A program made the position numbers and the translations under genes. Below are positions 41,697-52,347 of a stretch of DNA of 52,347 bases, piece by piece (the first letter of the stretch is position 1; each line of letters starts with the position of its first letter). The notes under the pieces were generated by a model, which worked only from the letters and a program-made list of their open reading frames with translations, ran no database searches and was not told the origin of the DNA. The stretch comes from Prochlorococcus sp. AG-686-O05 (GTDB taxonomy: Bacteria; Cyanobacteriota; Cyanobacteriia; PCC-6307; Cyanobiaceae), in assembly GCA_003210235.1 (NCBI GenBank), contig QCVV01000002.1:1-52347 (forward strand), given 5' to 3'.

Positions 41697-42638
41697 CTAA
41701 ATACTAGTCTTAGTATTTGAAAGTTCCCACAAAGATTTTCTCTGGCTAACAAAAAAAACAGACAGTAGGATAAAAACTACTCCTATCCATTGAATGATTG
41801 TTAATCTTTCATTTAGGTAAATACCACCACTAAGGAGTGCAAATATCGGAGTTAAGAATGCAAGAGTGCTAAATCCTGTTATTTCTTTATTATTTGCGAA
41901 ATAGAAAAATAATCCATATGCTAAAGCGCCTCCAAAGAAACTTGAAAATGACATTAGTCCCCAATCAAATATTGACCAATTTGGTATCAATTGAAAGTTT
42001 GTTTGCAAGCAATGTTTAAGAATAAGAGGAAAACTTCCTAAAACCATGTGCCATCCAGTTACTGCAACTGGATCACTTTTTGTACATGTAAATCTTATCA
42101 AAATTGTTCCTAGTGCCATTGCTAAAGAAGCACCAAGCATCCATAATTCCCCAACATTAAATACGATATCACTAATACTCCTATCAGACATTAACCACCA
42201 ACTCTCCAAAAGTTCTTTTGGAACCCCTAAAAAAATTATTCCTCCTAAGCCAAAAAGTAAACCTAGCCATCCAATTGGATTTATTAAATTACCAAATATT
42301 GCTCTTGCCAAGAGTGCTACTAGCAAGGGTTGAGAATCAATCAAAACAGAACCCAGACCAGCACCTGTCTTTGAAATTCCATATGTTAAAAATAATTGAA
42401 AAAAAGTTGCGTCTACGATTGTAAAAACCAAGAACCATTTCAAATCGCACTTATAAATTTTTAAATCTCTTTTTAATAAATATGTTGTAACAAGAACAAG
42501 AATTCCTGCAGGTAGCAATCTTAGTGAAGCTACTAAATCAGGGCCAGCACTAGATACTAAAGGGGTCATGGCTGCCATTGAAGTTCCCCAGAGAGCAAAA
42601 GGGAGTATCATTAAAAACCAATTTAGGATTGAATTCAT
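41697..42638 (-). CDS. EamA/DMT-superfamily transporter
   Basis: Ten-TM pattern; FALWGTSMAAM; YLNERLTIIQWIGVVFILLSVF. Confidence 0.9.
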   Translation of the reverse strand: MNSILNWFLMILPFALWGTSMAAMTPLVSSAGPDLVASLRLLPAGILVLVTTYLLKRDLKIYKCDLKWFLVFTIVDATFFQLFLTYGISKTGAGLGSVLIDSQPLLVALLARAIFGNLINPIGWLGLLFGLGGIIFLGVPKELLESWWLMSDRSISDIVFNVGELWMLGASLAMALGTILIRFTCTKSDPVAVTGWHMVLGSFPLILKHCLQTNFQLIPNWSIFDWGLMSFSSFFGGALAYGLFFYFANNKEITGFSTLAFLTPIFALLSGGIYLNERLTIIQWIGVVFILLSVFFVSQRKSLWELSNTKTSI

Positions 42639-42691
42639 TAGGTCTGCTGATAGTCTTTTAACAGTAAATTCATGATTTGTACCTTAAAAGA

Positions 42692-43501
42692 ATGATTTGG
42701 CCTTTTAGACGTAAGTCAAAAAAAAGAATGGCTCGTATAGTAATTGATGAGCCAATCACAAGTTCAACAAGAGTTTCTGTCCTCAAATCTCTTAAACAAA
42801 TTGAAGATAGAGAATTTCCTGCACTTATACTGAGAATTGATTCTCCAGGAGGTACCGTTGGTGATAGCCAAGAAATATATTCTGCTATTAAAAGGTTAAA
42901 GGAGAAAGGATGTAAAGTGGTCGCAAGTTTTGGAAACATATCAGCTTCTGGTGGAGTGTACATTGCCGTTGCTTCCGACAAGATTGTAGCTAATCCAGGA
43001 ACTATAACAGGTTCAATTGGCGTAATAATAAGAGGAAATAATTTGTCTGAACTTTTGAATAAAATAGGTATTAAGTTTGAGACAGTCAAAAGTGGTATTT
43101 ATAAAGATATTCTTTCACCAGATAAACCTTTAAGTAACGAAGGAAGAGATCTCTTACAAGGATTAATTGATGAAAGTTACAAACAATTTACTGAAGCTGT
43201 TGCAGAGGGAAGAAATTTACTTGTAGAAGATGTGAAGAAATTTGCTGATGGAAGAATCTTTACTGGAACAAAAGCTAAAGAGCTGGGATTAGTTGACAGG
43301 ATTGGAGATGAGTTTGTTGCTAGAGAGCTTGCAGCAGAGATGGTGAAAATTGATCCAAAAATACAACCGGTAACTTTTGGTAAGAAAAAAAAGAAAATAT
43401 TAGGGCTTTTACCAGGAAGTAAAATTGTCGAGAAAATAATTCAAACTATATTTTTTGAAGTGAATTCATCTAATAAAATCCTTTGGTTATATAAACCTTA
43501 A
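42692..43501 (+). CDS. sppA: Signal peptide peptidase SppA-like
   Basis: ILRIDSPGGTVGDSQEIYSAIKRL, SFGNISASGGVYIAVASDKIVANPGTITGSIGVI; ATG 42692 in frame with TTG 42677. Confidence 0.93.
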   Translation: MIWPFRRKSKKRMARIVIDEPITSSTRVSVLKSLKQIEDREFPALILRIDSPGGTVGDSQEIYSAIKRLKEKGCKVVASFGNISASGGVYIAVASDKIVANPGTITGSIGVIIRGNNLSELLNKIGIKFETVKSGIYKDILSPDKPLSNEGRDLLQGLIDESYKQFTEAVAEGRNLLVEDVKKFADGRIFTGTKAKELGLVDRIGDEFVARELAAEMVKIDPKIQPVTFGKKKKKILGLLPGSKIVEKIIQTIFFEVNSSNKILWLYKP

Positions 43502-43509
43502 ATCAAAGA

Positions 43510-43893
43510 ATGAATAAGGACTATTTTGATATTGAAAATATTACAGCTATTAGGGGGGCAACAACTTCTAATGGGAATACTATAAAAGAAATTGAGAATT
43601 CAGTTATCGAACTTACTAATGAATTAATTTCGCAAAATGGTTTGGATCCAAAAAAGATTTTATCTATAACTTTTACGGTTACTAAAGACTTGGATGCATG
43701 CTTTCCAGCTTCAATTGCAAGAAAATGTTTAGGACTAGACTCAGTGGCTTTCTTAGATTGTCAGCAAATGTATGTTCCTAGTGATATTGATTTTTGTATA
43801 AGATTAATGGCCCTTGTCATTTTTCCTTCTGGGGCAAGCATTAATCATCCTTACTTGAGAGGCGCTTCTAATTTAAGGTCCGATAGATGTTAA
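43510..43893 (+). CDS. aroH: Chorismate mutase, AroH type
   Basis: AIRGATTSNGNTIKEIENSVIELTNELI...FTVTKDLDACFPASIARK. Confidence 0.94.
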   Translation: MNKDYFDIENITAIRGATTSNGNTIKEIENSVIELTNELISQNGLDPKKILSITFTVTKDLDACFPASIARKCLGLDSVAFLDCQQMYVPSDIDFCIRLMALVIFPSGASINHPYLRGASNLRSDRC

Positions 43894-43964
43894 TCTTGTG
43901 ATGCAGGTTTCAACAAAAATTTTCATACTTTAATCCTAAAAATTTCACTAAACAGATTAAGACA

Positions 43965-44534
43965 ATGCTTTATAACCCAAAAAGAATTTTTAAAAAGTCA
44001 AAAGTAGTTAGTTTCATATTGTTTACATCATTTTTAATTCCAATCCCTTTTTTTCATAGAAACGAAGCAAATGCAGGTTTGGAATTTCAATGGGATGGCA
44101 ATCCAAACTTTAAAAGGCTGAAATGGTTCCAAAAAAATAGTGATAAAAGAGCAAGAAATACAATATTTTTCTTTTTAAGACCTTTTGACAGGAAAGCGGA
44201 TCTCTTAAAAATCAATATGAATATTCCTAAATCTTTCAAATCAACTCTTAAAGAAGAAAAAATTTCTCTTTGCCAAGTAAAAATAGGTGGGTTTGATACT
44301 CGCACAAAATGTATTAAAAATATTCCTGCTGATATTGAAATCAATAAAGATAATACCTCATTAGATATTTTTCCCTACAACCCAATTCCTGCTAATAAAG
44401 ATAGTTATGCAGTCGTTTTCAAAGTGTTTAACCCAAGAAGGGCAGGTTTATATCAATTTCAGTCTTATGGACAATATCTTGGAGAGAATCCCATTTCAAG
44501 TTATTTAGGAAGCTCAACTATAGTGATCGATTAA
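43965..44534 (+). CDS. DUF2808-like exported protein
   Basis: Signal peptide; NTIFFFLRPFDRKADLLKINMNIPKSF...YAVVFKVFNPRRAGLYQFQ. Confidence 0.75.
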   Translation: MLYNPKRIFKKSKVVSFILFTSFLIPIPFFHRNEANAGLEFQWDGNPNFKRLKWFQKNSDKRARNTIFFFLRPFDRKADLLKINMNIPKSFKSTLKEEKISLCQVKIGGFDTRTKCIKNIPADIEINKDNTSLDIFPYNPIPANKDSYAVVFKVFNPRRAGLYQFQSYGQYLGENPISSYLGSSTIVID

Positions 44535-44564
44535 ATGATAAATTGTTAAAGAGCATAAAAAAAC

Positions 44565-44702
44565 ATGACAAAAAGAACATTCGGCGGAACATCAAGAAAA
44601 AGAAAACGTGTATCTGGTTTTAGAGTAAGAATGCGTTCTCACACCGGAAGAAGAGTTATTAAAAGCAGAAGAAAAAGAGGAAGAGAAAGAATAGCGGTTT
44701 AA
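44565..44702 (+). CDS. rpmH: Ribosomal protein bL34
   Basis: Manual translation [45 protein letters not shown]; below ORF-track cut-off. Confidence 0.97.
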   Translation: MTKRTFGGTSRKRKRVSGFRVRMRSHTGRRVIKSRRKRGRERIAV

Positions 44703-44718
44703 CATTAATTAAGACATC

Positions 44719-45105
44719 ATGGCATTGCCCAAAGCTATGCGTTTAAAAGGTCACAGGACTTTTGATTATATTCATAAAAATTCTGCAAAATATTATGGAA
44801 AATTAATGACCTTTAAAATTGCAAGATCAAATCCTAAAATTCTCATCTCCCATAAAAATATTTCTAGTTTAGATAATTTTAAAATCGCCATAACTATAAG
44901 TAAGAAAGTATCAAAAAAAGCAGTTGTAAGAAATAAAATTAGGCGAATATTACAGGCTGGTTTATTAAAAAATTTCTGCCAAAAGAATAACCACAAACCT
45001 TATTGGTTACTTGTTAACCTTAAAGCTGGTAATTTCTACAATGATAAAATCAAATTATTGGAAGAATTTGAACACCTTATTTCTAAATCAGGTTTATTTA
45101 AATGA
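44719..45105 (+). CDS. rnpA: Ribonuclease P protein component
   Basis: AMRLKGHRTFDYIHKNSAKYYG...ISKKVSKKAVVRNKIRRILQ; next to rpmH. Confidence 0.92.
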   Translation: MALPKAMRLKGHRTFDYIHKNSAKYYGKLMTFKIARSNPKILISHKNISSLDNFKIAITISKKVSKKAVVRNKIRRILQAGLLKNFCQKNNHKPYWLLVNLKAGNFYNDKIKLLEEFEHLISKSGLFK

Positions 45106-45515
45106 TTAACATTAATGAAGAGTCTTTTTATGAGGGCGGTCCAGCCAAAAGTGATTTAATTATCAATCTATTTGCTGGTTTAACTCTTCTTGGTCTTCCA
45201 TTTACTTTCGCTGCAATTGTAAGGGCCTTATGGTTAAGATACAAAATAACTAATAAGAGGATAACTATAGATGGAGGTTGGTTTGGCAAAAATAAAACTC
45301 AAGTATCATTAAGCAATATTGATGAGATAAGATCCATCCCAAGAGGTTTCGGGGCTTATGGGGACATGGTTTTAGTACTTAACGATGGCTCCAAGGTTGA
45401 GATGAAATCTTTACCTTTATTCAGAGAAAAACAAAAGTTTATCGAGGAAAATATGGTTAAAAGATCACAAACATTAAATCTTAATGAGGTTGAGGGATTT
45501 GCTAATAAATCTTGA
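45102..45515 (+). CDS. PH domain-containing membrane protein
   Basis: Two TM-like segments, RYKITNKRITIDGGWFGKNKTQVSLSNIDEIRSI. Confidence 0.8.
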   Translation: MININEESFYEGGPAKSDLIINLFAGLTLLGLPFTFAAIVRALWLRYKITNKRITIDGGWFGKNKTQVSLSNIDEIRSIPRGFGAYGDMVLVLNDGSKVEMKSLPLFREKQKFIEENMVKRSQTLNLNEVEGFANKS

Positions 45516-45587
45516 TTAAATTAATTACAAAAGTGTTTTTATCCTGTAAGATAAAGTGTCAAATAAAGTTACATCTCTTTTAATATC

Positions 45588-46727
45588 GTGATCGGATTCA
45601 TTTCAGAAAAATTATTAATTCCGATTCTAGATTTTTTCTACGGGTTAGTCCCAAGTTATGGCTTAGCAATTGTTGCTCTGACTGTGGTTATTAGAATAGC
45701 ACTCTTCCCCTTAAGCGCAGGATCTATAAGAAGCGCTAGAAGGATGAAAATAGCTCAACCCGTAATGCAAAAAAGGCAAGCAGAGATAAAATCAAAGTTT
45801 TCAAGTGATCCAAAGAAGCAGCAAGAAGAATTAGGAAAATTAATGAATGAATTTGGTAGCCCTTTAGCAGGCTGTTTACCTTTAATAGTTCAGATGCCAG
45901 TTTTATTTGCATTGTTTGCGACTTTAAGAGGTTCACCCTTTGCAGATGTTCCTTACAATATTAATTTAAAAGTTCTTCCCCAAGATCAGATTGCTGCTAT
46001 TGATCCAAAGCCCTATAAGTCTCCAAGACATTCAATCTTCGTAACAGAAAAATCCCACTTCCCTGTGGTAGCTACCTTGCCTAATGGTACTAAATTAGGA
46101 TCCGAAGAATCAGTAAAGATAAACTTACAAACAACTAACGGTAACAACTATTCAGAAGTACTTTCAAAATACGATAACGGTTCAAAATTTCTTCCAACTT
46201 GGACAGTTTCAAAAGGTTCAGAAAATATTAAAGTTTCACAAGAGGGTTTAGTTACAGCAATCAAGCCAGGGGATGCAACAATTGAAGCTAAAATACCTGG
46301 ATTAGCTGCAAAAAGTGGTTTTTTGTTCATTAAAGCACTTGGACAGGTTGGATTTTACGTAGATGGTTCAGTCAACTGGGATATCGCGACGTTAGTAGGT
46401 GCTTTCGGTTTAACTTTACTTCTCTCTCAGGTTTTATCTAGTCAAGGTATGCCTTCAAACGCTCAACAGTCTACAGCGAATAAAATCACTCCAGTATTGA
46501 TTACAGGTATGTTCTTATTTTTTCCTTTACCTGCTGGAGTATTACTTTATATGGTTGTAGCTAACATATTCCAGGCTTTTCAGACTTTTCTCTTAAACAA
46601 AGAATCTCTGCCAGCAAACTTACAAAAAATTCTTGACGAACAATTAGCAGGCAAAAATCAAGTAATACCATCTACTGCAAATATTTCAGATAAAAGATTA
46701 CCATTTGAACCCAATAATAAAAAATAG
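45588..46727 (+). CDS. yidC: Membrane protein insertase YidC/Oxa1
   Basis: [62 protein letters not shown] start. Confidence 0.96.
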   Translation: MIGFISEKLLIPILDFFYGLVPSYGLAIVALTVVIRIALFPLSAGSIRSARRMKIAQPVMQKRQAEIKSKFSSDPKKQQEELGKLMNEFGSPLAGCLPLIVQMPVLFALFATLRGSPFADVPYNINLKVLPQDQIAAIDPKPYKSPRHSIFVTEKSHFPVVATLPNGTKLGSEESVKINLQTTNGNNYSEVLSKYDNGSKFLPTWTVSKGSENIKVSQEGLVTAIKPGDATIEAKIPGLAAKSGFLFIKALGQVGFYVDGSVNWDIATLVGAFGLTLLLSQVLSSQGMPSNAQQSTANKITPVLITGMFLFFPLPAGVLLYMVVANIFQAFQTFLLNKESLPANLQKILDEQLAGKNQVIPSTANISDKRLPFEPNNKK

Positions 46728-46746
46728 TTTTTGCTTTAAATAGATA

Positions 46747-48213
46747 ATGGATTCTTGGAGTAGAAATTTAGAATTACTTATAAAATCGAGAACTCCTTTA
46801 ATTTGGATAAGAACCAAAGAAGAAGAGAGATTATATAAAATTATTGATCAATCATGTAAAAAATTAAATATTAAGAGATTAGTATCCTGGGATTGTGTTA
46901 ATGGAATCAAAGGAGTTCTAAATGAAAATGGAAAATTTTCTAACAATCCGCTAGGAGTTCTTAATTGGATAAAGGAACAAACGTCTGAATTACCAACAAT
47001 CTTATTGGTAAGAGACTTCCATAAGTTTTATGATGATCCATCTATCAGTAGAACAATCAAAGAATTATCATCTTCACTTAGAGAAACAAATAACAACCTA
47101 ATTCTTAGTTCACATATATTGCCATCATCTGAAGAGCTTGACGATTTAATTACAATCATCAATTTACCTTTACCTGATCTAAATGAATTAACATCTCTTA
47201 TTAAAAAAATTGCTGTTAATACTGATTCTGATTTAAGCGAACAAGACTTAAACCAGCTTGCTATAGCTTCAAGTGGATTAAGCGAAACCAAAGTTAAGCA
47301 AGTAACAGCAAAAGCTCTCACTCAGAGAGGAAAAATAAGTAAATATGACATCAAAGATATTCTTGATGAGAAAAAACAAGTTATTGCTAGAAGTGAAATA
47401 TTAGAATTTTTTGAAAGTAAGTTAGCTCAAAACGATATTGGAGGATTGAAAGTATTAAAAACTTGGCTGAAGCAAAGATATAGAGCTTTTTCAAAAGAAG
47501 CCAAAGAATACGGATTACCAATTCCTAAAGGTGTCTTACTAGTAGGGCCTCAAGGGACTGGTAAATCATTAACTGCTAAATCAATTTCTCAAAGTTGGTC
47601 AATGCCTCTTCTTAGGCTTGATGTAGGAAGATTATTTTCAAGTCTTGTAGGGTCCAGTGAGGCGAGAACAAGAGAGACAATTTCAAGAGCAGAAGCCATG
47701 TCACCTTGCATACTATGGATTGATGAAATTGATAAGGGTTTTGGTGGAGATGCGAGAAGTGATGGAGGAACTAGTCAAAGAGTCTTAGCTAGTTTGCTAA
47801 CTTGGATGGCCGAAAAAGAATCATCAGTATTTGTAATTGCCACTGCTAACGCTATAGATAAGCTCCCAGCAGAATTATTAAGGAAAGGTAGATTTGATGA
47901 AATATTTTTTCTTGATTTACCTAATTCTGAAGAGAGATTGAGCATCCTTGATTTGCATCTAAAGAAAAGGAGACCTGGCTATAATTTTCCTCTTTCAACA
48001 ATTGTTGACAGGACAGGTGGATATTCAGGAGCAGAACTTGAACAAGCAGTTATAGAGGGCATGCACTTTTCATTTTCTGAAAATAGAGAATTAATGGAAA
48101 AAGATTTAATTAAAGCTGTCTCCGAATTGGTTCCATTATCTCGAACAGCGAAAGAGCAAATTAATTTTTTAAAAGAATGGTCTTCCACAGGTAGAGCAAG
48201 GTCTGCATCATAA
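46747..48213 (+). CDS. ycf46: AAA ATPase, Ycf46-like
   Basis: GVLLVGPQGTGKSLTAKSI, CILWIDEIDKGF, VIATANAIDKLPAELLRKGRFDEIF. Confidence 0.93.
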   Translation: MDSWSRNLELLIKSRTPLIWIRTKEEERLYKIIDQSCKKLNIKRLVSWDCVNGIKGVLNENGKFSNNPLGVLNWIKEQTSELPTILLVRDFHKFYDDPSISRTIKELSSSLRETNNNLILSSHILPSSEELDDLITIINLPLPDLNELTSLIKKIAVNTDSDLSEQDLNQLAIASSGLSETKVKQVTAKALTQRGKISKYDIKDILDEKKQVIARSEILEFFESKLAQNDIGGLKVLKTWLKQRYRAFSKEAKEYGLPIPKGVLLVGPQGTGKSLTAKSISQSWSMPLLRLDVGRLFSSLVGSSEARTRETISRAEAMSPCILWIDEIDKGFGGDARSDGGTSQRVLASLLTWMAEKESSVFVIATANAIDKLPAELLRKGRFDEIFFLDLPNSEERLSILDLHLKKRRPGYNFPLSTIVDRTGGYSGAELEQAVIEGMHFSFSENRELMEKDLIKAVSELVPLSRTAKEQINFLKEWSSTGRARSAS

Positions 48214-48340
48214 TTTGTTTTTTATTTGAAATATATAAATAAAGTTAGTAATCCCTTATTTAATAAATTTTTTCATCAAAAAGCTCTGATAATGATTTGA
48301 GATAAACTATCTTATTAGGATATAAAAAATAAAAAAAAGA

Positions 48341-49618
48341 GTGTTAGATCAAAAATTGATAAGAGAAAATCCAACATTTGTGGGAGATAATTTGTCCTTA
48401 AGAGGAAAAGTTTATGATATAACTTTTATCCATAAACTAAGTTTAGAAAGAAAAGAAATTGACATCCAGATATCAAGTCTGCAATCAGAAAGTAAAAAAT
48501 TAAGCAAAATAATTGGTCAAGAAATTAGAAATACTGATAATGATAATTCCCAAGAACTTAATGAATTAAAGGATAAGGGCAATAAATACCGAATAAAAGT
48601 TTCTGAATTGGAAGAAAAAAAAAGAATCCTAGACAAAAAACTTCAAAATGAAATATTAAAATTACCCAATTTTCCAAGTAAAGACACACCTCTTGGAGAA
48701 AATGAAAATAATAATATTCAAATTAAAGAATGGGGAGATCCGCTAAAAAAAGATAATCTCAAAGCTCACTGGGAAATAGGCGAGAATTTAAATCTATTTG
48801 ATTCCGTAAAATCAACCAAAATTTCAAAAAGTCGTTTTATTACTCTTACAGGTAATGGAGCAAGGTTGGAGAGGGCTCTAGTTAACTTTATGCTAGATGT
48901 GCATTCAAAAAACGGGTACTTAGAATTAATGCCTCCAGCATTAGTTAATTCAGAAAGTCTCCAAGGATCAGGCCAGCTTCCAAAATTTTCAAATGAAAGT
49001 TTTAAGTGTGCTAATGATGATTTATGGCTCTCTCCAACTGCCGAAGTCCCTCTGACTGCTTTTCATAAAAATGAGATTATTGATCCAAAATTTTTGCCTT
49101 TAAAATACGTAGCATACAGTCCTTGTTTCAGAAGAGAAGCCGGTAGTTATGGAAGAGATACAAAAGGTTTAATAAGACTTCATCAATTTAATAAGGTTGA
49201 ATTATATTGGTTTTGTCATCCAAATAAATCGTTAGAGGCTCATAAAGAAATAACGTCAGATGCAGAAAGTATCTTAAAAAAACTCAACTTACCTTACAGA
49301 TTAGTAGATATTTGTACTGGAGATTTAGGCTTTTCTTCTAGCAGAACTTTCGATCTTGAGGTTTGGCTGCCCAGTAGTAAATGTTATAGAGAAATATCTA
49401 GTTGCAGTAATTGCTCAGACTTTCAGGCTCGTAGATCATCAATAAGAACTAAAATTGATAAGAAAACTTCATATATCCACACTTTAAATGGAAGTGGTTT
49501 AGCTATTGGAAGAACAATGGCAGCAATTCTTGAAAACGGCCAACAAGGTGATGGAAGTGTGAAAATTCCTGATGCTCTAGTTCCGTACTTTGGATCATCT
49601 TTCATAAAAACTGCCTAA
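48341..49618 (+). CDS. serS: Seryl-tRNA synthetase
   Basis: [18 protein letters not shown], class II motifs ([42 protein letters not shown]). Confidence 0.97.
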   Translation: MLDQKLIRENPTFVGDNLSLRGKVYDITFIHKLSLERKEIDIQISSLQSESKKLSKIIGQEIRNTDNDNSQELNELKDKGNKYRIKVSELEEKKRILDKKLQNEILKLPNFPSKDTPLGENENNNIQIKEWGDPLKKDNLKAHWEIGENLNLFDSVKSTKISKSRFITLTGNGARLERALVNFMLDVHSKNGYLELMPPALVNSESLQGSGQLPKFSNESFKCANDDLWLSPTAEVPLTAFHKNEIIDPKFLPLKYVAYSPCFRREAGSYGRDTKGLIRLHQFNKVELYWFCHPNKSLEAHKEITSDAESILKKLNLPYRLVDICTGDLGFSSSRTFDLEVWLPSSKCYREISSCSNCSDFQARRSSIRTKIDKKTSYIHTLNGSGLAIGRTMAAILENGQQGDGSVKIPDALVPYFGSSFIKTA

Positions 49619-49627
49619 TATAAAATA

Positions 49628-50707
49628 ATGAATGTTTTAACCTCAATAACAGTCTTGGGATTTCTCATTTTCTTTCATGAAATGGGTCATTTTCTCGCGG
49701 CAATATTCCAAGGAATATATGTTGACGGTTTTTCTATTGGATTTGGCCCTTCAATAATCCAAAAAAAATATAGGGGCATCACTTACTCATTTAGAGCCTT
49801 TCCTTTAGGAGGATTTGTTTCATTCCCTGATGAAGAAATCAACAACATTGACCCAGAAGACCCAAACCTACTTAAGAATAGGCCAATTATCCAGAGAGTA
49901 ATTGTGATATCTGCTGGAGTATTTGCTAATTTGCTTCTTGCTTATACAATTCTGATTTTAAACGTAACTACTATTGGTATTCCCTATGATCCAGAACCAG
50001 GAATATTAGTTTTGGCAACGCAACCAGAAAAAGCTGCTTTTAAAGCCGGTTTAGAAGCTGGGGATAAAATATTAAAAATAGATGAGAATGTATTAGGTGT
50101 TGGGGATCAAGCAGTAGCGTCTCTGGTAAAAAGAATCCAAAGTTCATCAGAAGAATCAATCTCAATTGAAATTGAGAGAGAAAACTCTTATCAAAAATTA
50201 ACTCTAACTCCTCAAAATATTGATGGGAAAGGGACAATTGGAGCTCAGTTGCAACCAAATATTAAAAAAGAAACAAAAAAAACCAAAAATATTAATGAAC
50301 TTTTTCAATATACAAATAAGGAGTTTTCATCTCTATTAATAAAAACAATCCAAGGCTATAAAGGACTAATTACAAATTTCTCATCAACAGCTCAACAATT
50401 AAGTGGGCCAGTCAAAATTGTTGAAATTGGAGCCCAGTTATCTGAACAAGGTGGGACTGGAATATTATTATTTGCTGCCTTGATCTCTATAAATTTAGCA
50501 GTATTAAATTCTCTTCCATTACCTCTTCTTGATGGTGGTCAGCTTGTTTTTACTCTTATTGAAGGATTCAGGGGAAAACCCGTACCAATAAAAATTCAAA
50601 TTGCCGTAACTCAATCAAGCTTTTTTCTTTTGGTAGGACTTAGCGTTTTATTAATTATTAGAGATACGAGCCAATTACTTATAGTTCAAAGATTGCTTAA
50701 TCATTAA
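49628..50707 (+). CDS. rseP: Site-2 protease RseP-like
   Basis: FFHEMGHFLAA (HExxH), PDZ domain, NLAVLNSLPLPLLDGGQL. Confidence 0.95.
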   Translation: MNVLTSITVLGFLIFFHEMGHFLAAIFQGIYVDGFSIGFGPSIIQKKYRGITYSFRAFPLGGFVSFPDEEINNIDPEDPNLLKNRPIIQRVIVISAGVFANLLLAYTILILNVTTIGIPYDPEPGILVLATQPEKAAFKAGLEAGDKILKIDENVLGVGDQAVASLVKRIQSSSEESISIEIERENSYQKLTLTPQNIDGKGTIGAQLQPNIKKETKKTKNINELFQYTNKEFSSLLIKTIQGYKGLITNFSSTAQQLSGPVKIVEIGAQLSEQGGTGILLFAALISINLAVLNSLPLPLLDGGQLVFTLIEGFRGKPVPIKIQIAVTQSSFFLLVGLSVLLIIRDTSQLLIVQRLLNH

Positions 50708-50772
50708 TTTATATATTTTTTAATTTGATAGTTAAGCTGTTAATATAAAGTGATGTTTGTGTAAAATTTTCA

Positions 50773-51075
50773 ATGGCAAAAAAATCAATGATTGCTAGAG
50801 AGGTAAAACGTAAAAAGCTAGTAAAAAAATATGCCGTCAAGAGGAAATCTTTATTAGATGAATTTAAGTCGGCTAAAGATCCCATGGAAAGATTAGAAAT
50901 TCATAGAAAAATACAAGGACTCCCGAGGAACTCAGCACCATCAAGAGTTAGGAATAGATGTTGGGCTACAGGTAAACCTAGGGGTGTATATAGAGATTTT
51001 GGATTATGCAGAAATCAATTAAGGCTAAGAGCTCATAATGGTGAACTCCCCGGAGTTGTAAAATCTAGCTGGTAA
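50773..51075 (+). CDS. rpsN: Ribosomal protein uS14
   Basis: [24 protein letters not shown]...[25 protein letters not shown]. Confidence 0.98.
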   Translation: MAKKSMIAREVKRKKLVKKYAVKRKSLLDEFKSAKDPMERLEIHRKIQGLPRNSAPSRVRNRCWATGKPRGVYRDFGLCRNQLRLRAHNGELPGVVKSSW

Positions 51076-51265
51076 TAAAAGAATTTTATGGGTTTTTAAA
51101 AATTCATTAATTCTAAAATATTAGAAAAATCTAGTGACTTCAACATATTAAAGTTGTTATTAATACTTTTAAAAGAATTAGTTTGAAACCTTATTTAAAT
51201 AATTCTCTCAATATGTACCTTTGAGATGTAAGAATAAATTATGTATAGAATTATAATTTAAAAAA

Positions 51266-52347
51266 GTGGAAGAAAAAAATACGTCGATCACGTTTGACGG
51301 ACGAGAGATACGACTAACTACCGGACTATATGCTCCTCAAGCTGGGGGAGCTGTAATGATTGAATGTGGAGACACATCTTTATTAGTTACCGCAACAAAA
51401 ACAACGAAGAAACAATCTGCAGACTTTCTGCCTCTAATATGTGATTATGAGGAAAAATTATATGCTGCCGGAAGAATTCCAGGCGGATTCATGCGAAGAG
51501 AAGGCAGACCTCCTGAAAGAGCAACATTAATTGCAAGATTAATAGATAGGCCAATGAGACCCCTTTTCCCTTCATGGATGAGAGACGAGATACAAATAGT
51601 TGCTTCTTGCCTTTCCCTTGATGAGAGAGTACCTGCAGATGTTCTTGGCGTAACAGGAGCTTCTATTGCAACGCTATTAGCAGAAATTCCATTTTACGGT
51701 CCAATGGCTGCTGTAAGAGTAGGACTAATAGGAGATGACTTTATTTTAAATCCAAGTTACAGAGAGATAGAAAAAGGTGATCTAGACATTGTTGTAGCAG
51801 GATCTCCAGAAGGAATTGTAATGATTGAGGCAGGTGCTAATCAACTTTCAGAACAGGATACTATTGAAGCAATTGACTTTGGTTATGAGGCTGTAACCGA
51901 ACTAATTAAAGCTCAAGAAAATCTTCTTAAAGATTTAGGAATAAAGCAACTAAAGCCTACAGAACCCGAAGAAGATAAATCATTATCAATATATTTAGAG
52001 AAAAACTGTACAAAACCAATTGATCTAGTCTTAAAGAAATTTGATCAATCTAAAGAAGAAAGAGATCTTGAATTAGATAAAATAGAACTTGAAGTGCAAA
52101 CCAAAATTGCTTCACTTAAAGATGATAATCAATTAAAAGTTCTTATCTCAGAGAATGAAAAACTAATACATTCTGACTTCAAAAAGTTAACTAAAAAATT
52201 AATGAGGTCACAAATTATCAATGAAGGTAAAAGAGTTGATGGAAGAGATCTTGACGAAGTTAGGAAAATATCAGCATCTGCTGGGATACTTCCGAAAAGA
52301 GTTCACGGCTCTGCATTATTTCAAAGAGGGTTGACCCAAGTATTATC
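51266..52347 (+). CDS. pnp: Polynucleotide phosphorylase, 3' end truncated by window
   Basis: GTG start; manual translation [46 protein letters not shown]...[34 protein letters not shown]. Confidence 0.96.
   Translation, partial: MEEKNTSITFDGREIRLTTGLYAPQAGGAVMIECGDTSLLVTATKTTKKQSADFLPLICDYEEKLYAAGRIPGGFMRREGRPPERATLIARLIDRPMRPLFPSWMRDEIQIVASCLSLDERVPADVLGVTGASIATLLAEIPFYGPMAAVRVGLIGDDFILNPSYREIEKGDLDIVVAGSPEGIVMIEAGANQLSEQDTIEAIDFGYEAVTELIKAQENLLKDLGIKQLKPTEPEEDKSLSIYLEKNCTKPIDLVLKKFDQSKEERDLELDKIELEVQTKIASLKDDNQLKVLISENEKLIHSDFKKLTKKLMRSQIINEGKRVDGRDLDEVRKISASAGILPKRVHGSALFQRGLTQVL

Noticed and set aside
42670-43089. 139-aa antisense ORF over sppA
   Set aside because: Mirrors the conserved SppA catalytic region; shadow ORF.

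Overview
The window looks like a contiguous piece of an AT-rich, high-light-type Prochlorococcus chromosome (lineage inferred from gene content, order and base composition). It is dense with housekeeping genes: ychF, polA, cysS, dxr, pntAB, an NTRC-type thioredoxin reductase, infA, ycf39-like, petM, ilvN, ycf4, psbD/psbC, maf, cobQ, glyQ, sppA, aroH, rpmH-rnpA-yidC, serS, rseP, rpsN and pnp. Between about 24.5 and 41.7 kb it becomes more accessory: long non-coding DNA beside a tRNA-Ser, an iron-related idiA/futA-2OG oxygenase pair, a porin, an isiB-Pcb pair, small unknown ORFs and glycosyltransferases. I found no CRISPR array, intact mobile element or obvious multi-gene novel system. The best leads are small-scale: (1) a cyclophilin-type lipoprotein whose only sensible start is ATA, overlapping the ycf4 stop as ATAA behind a GGAGGG Shine-Dalgarno; (2) an AEC permease whose conserved N-terminus has no ATG/GTG/TTG start; (3) a GT4 glycosyltransferase split at an A7 run; (4) a Yfr1-complementary GTGTGAGG at the ribosome-binding site of the porin mRNA; (5) an unlisted 56-aa ORF two bases upstream of a MIF-like gene; (6) a possible tRNA-Ser 3' fragment about 1.5 kb from the intact tRNA. 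All family calls are from reading the translations; no database search was run.
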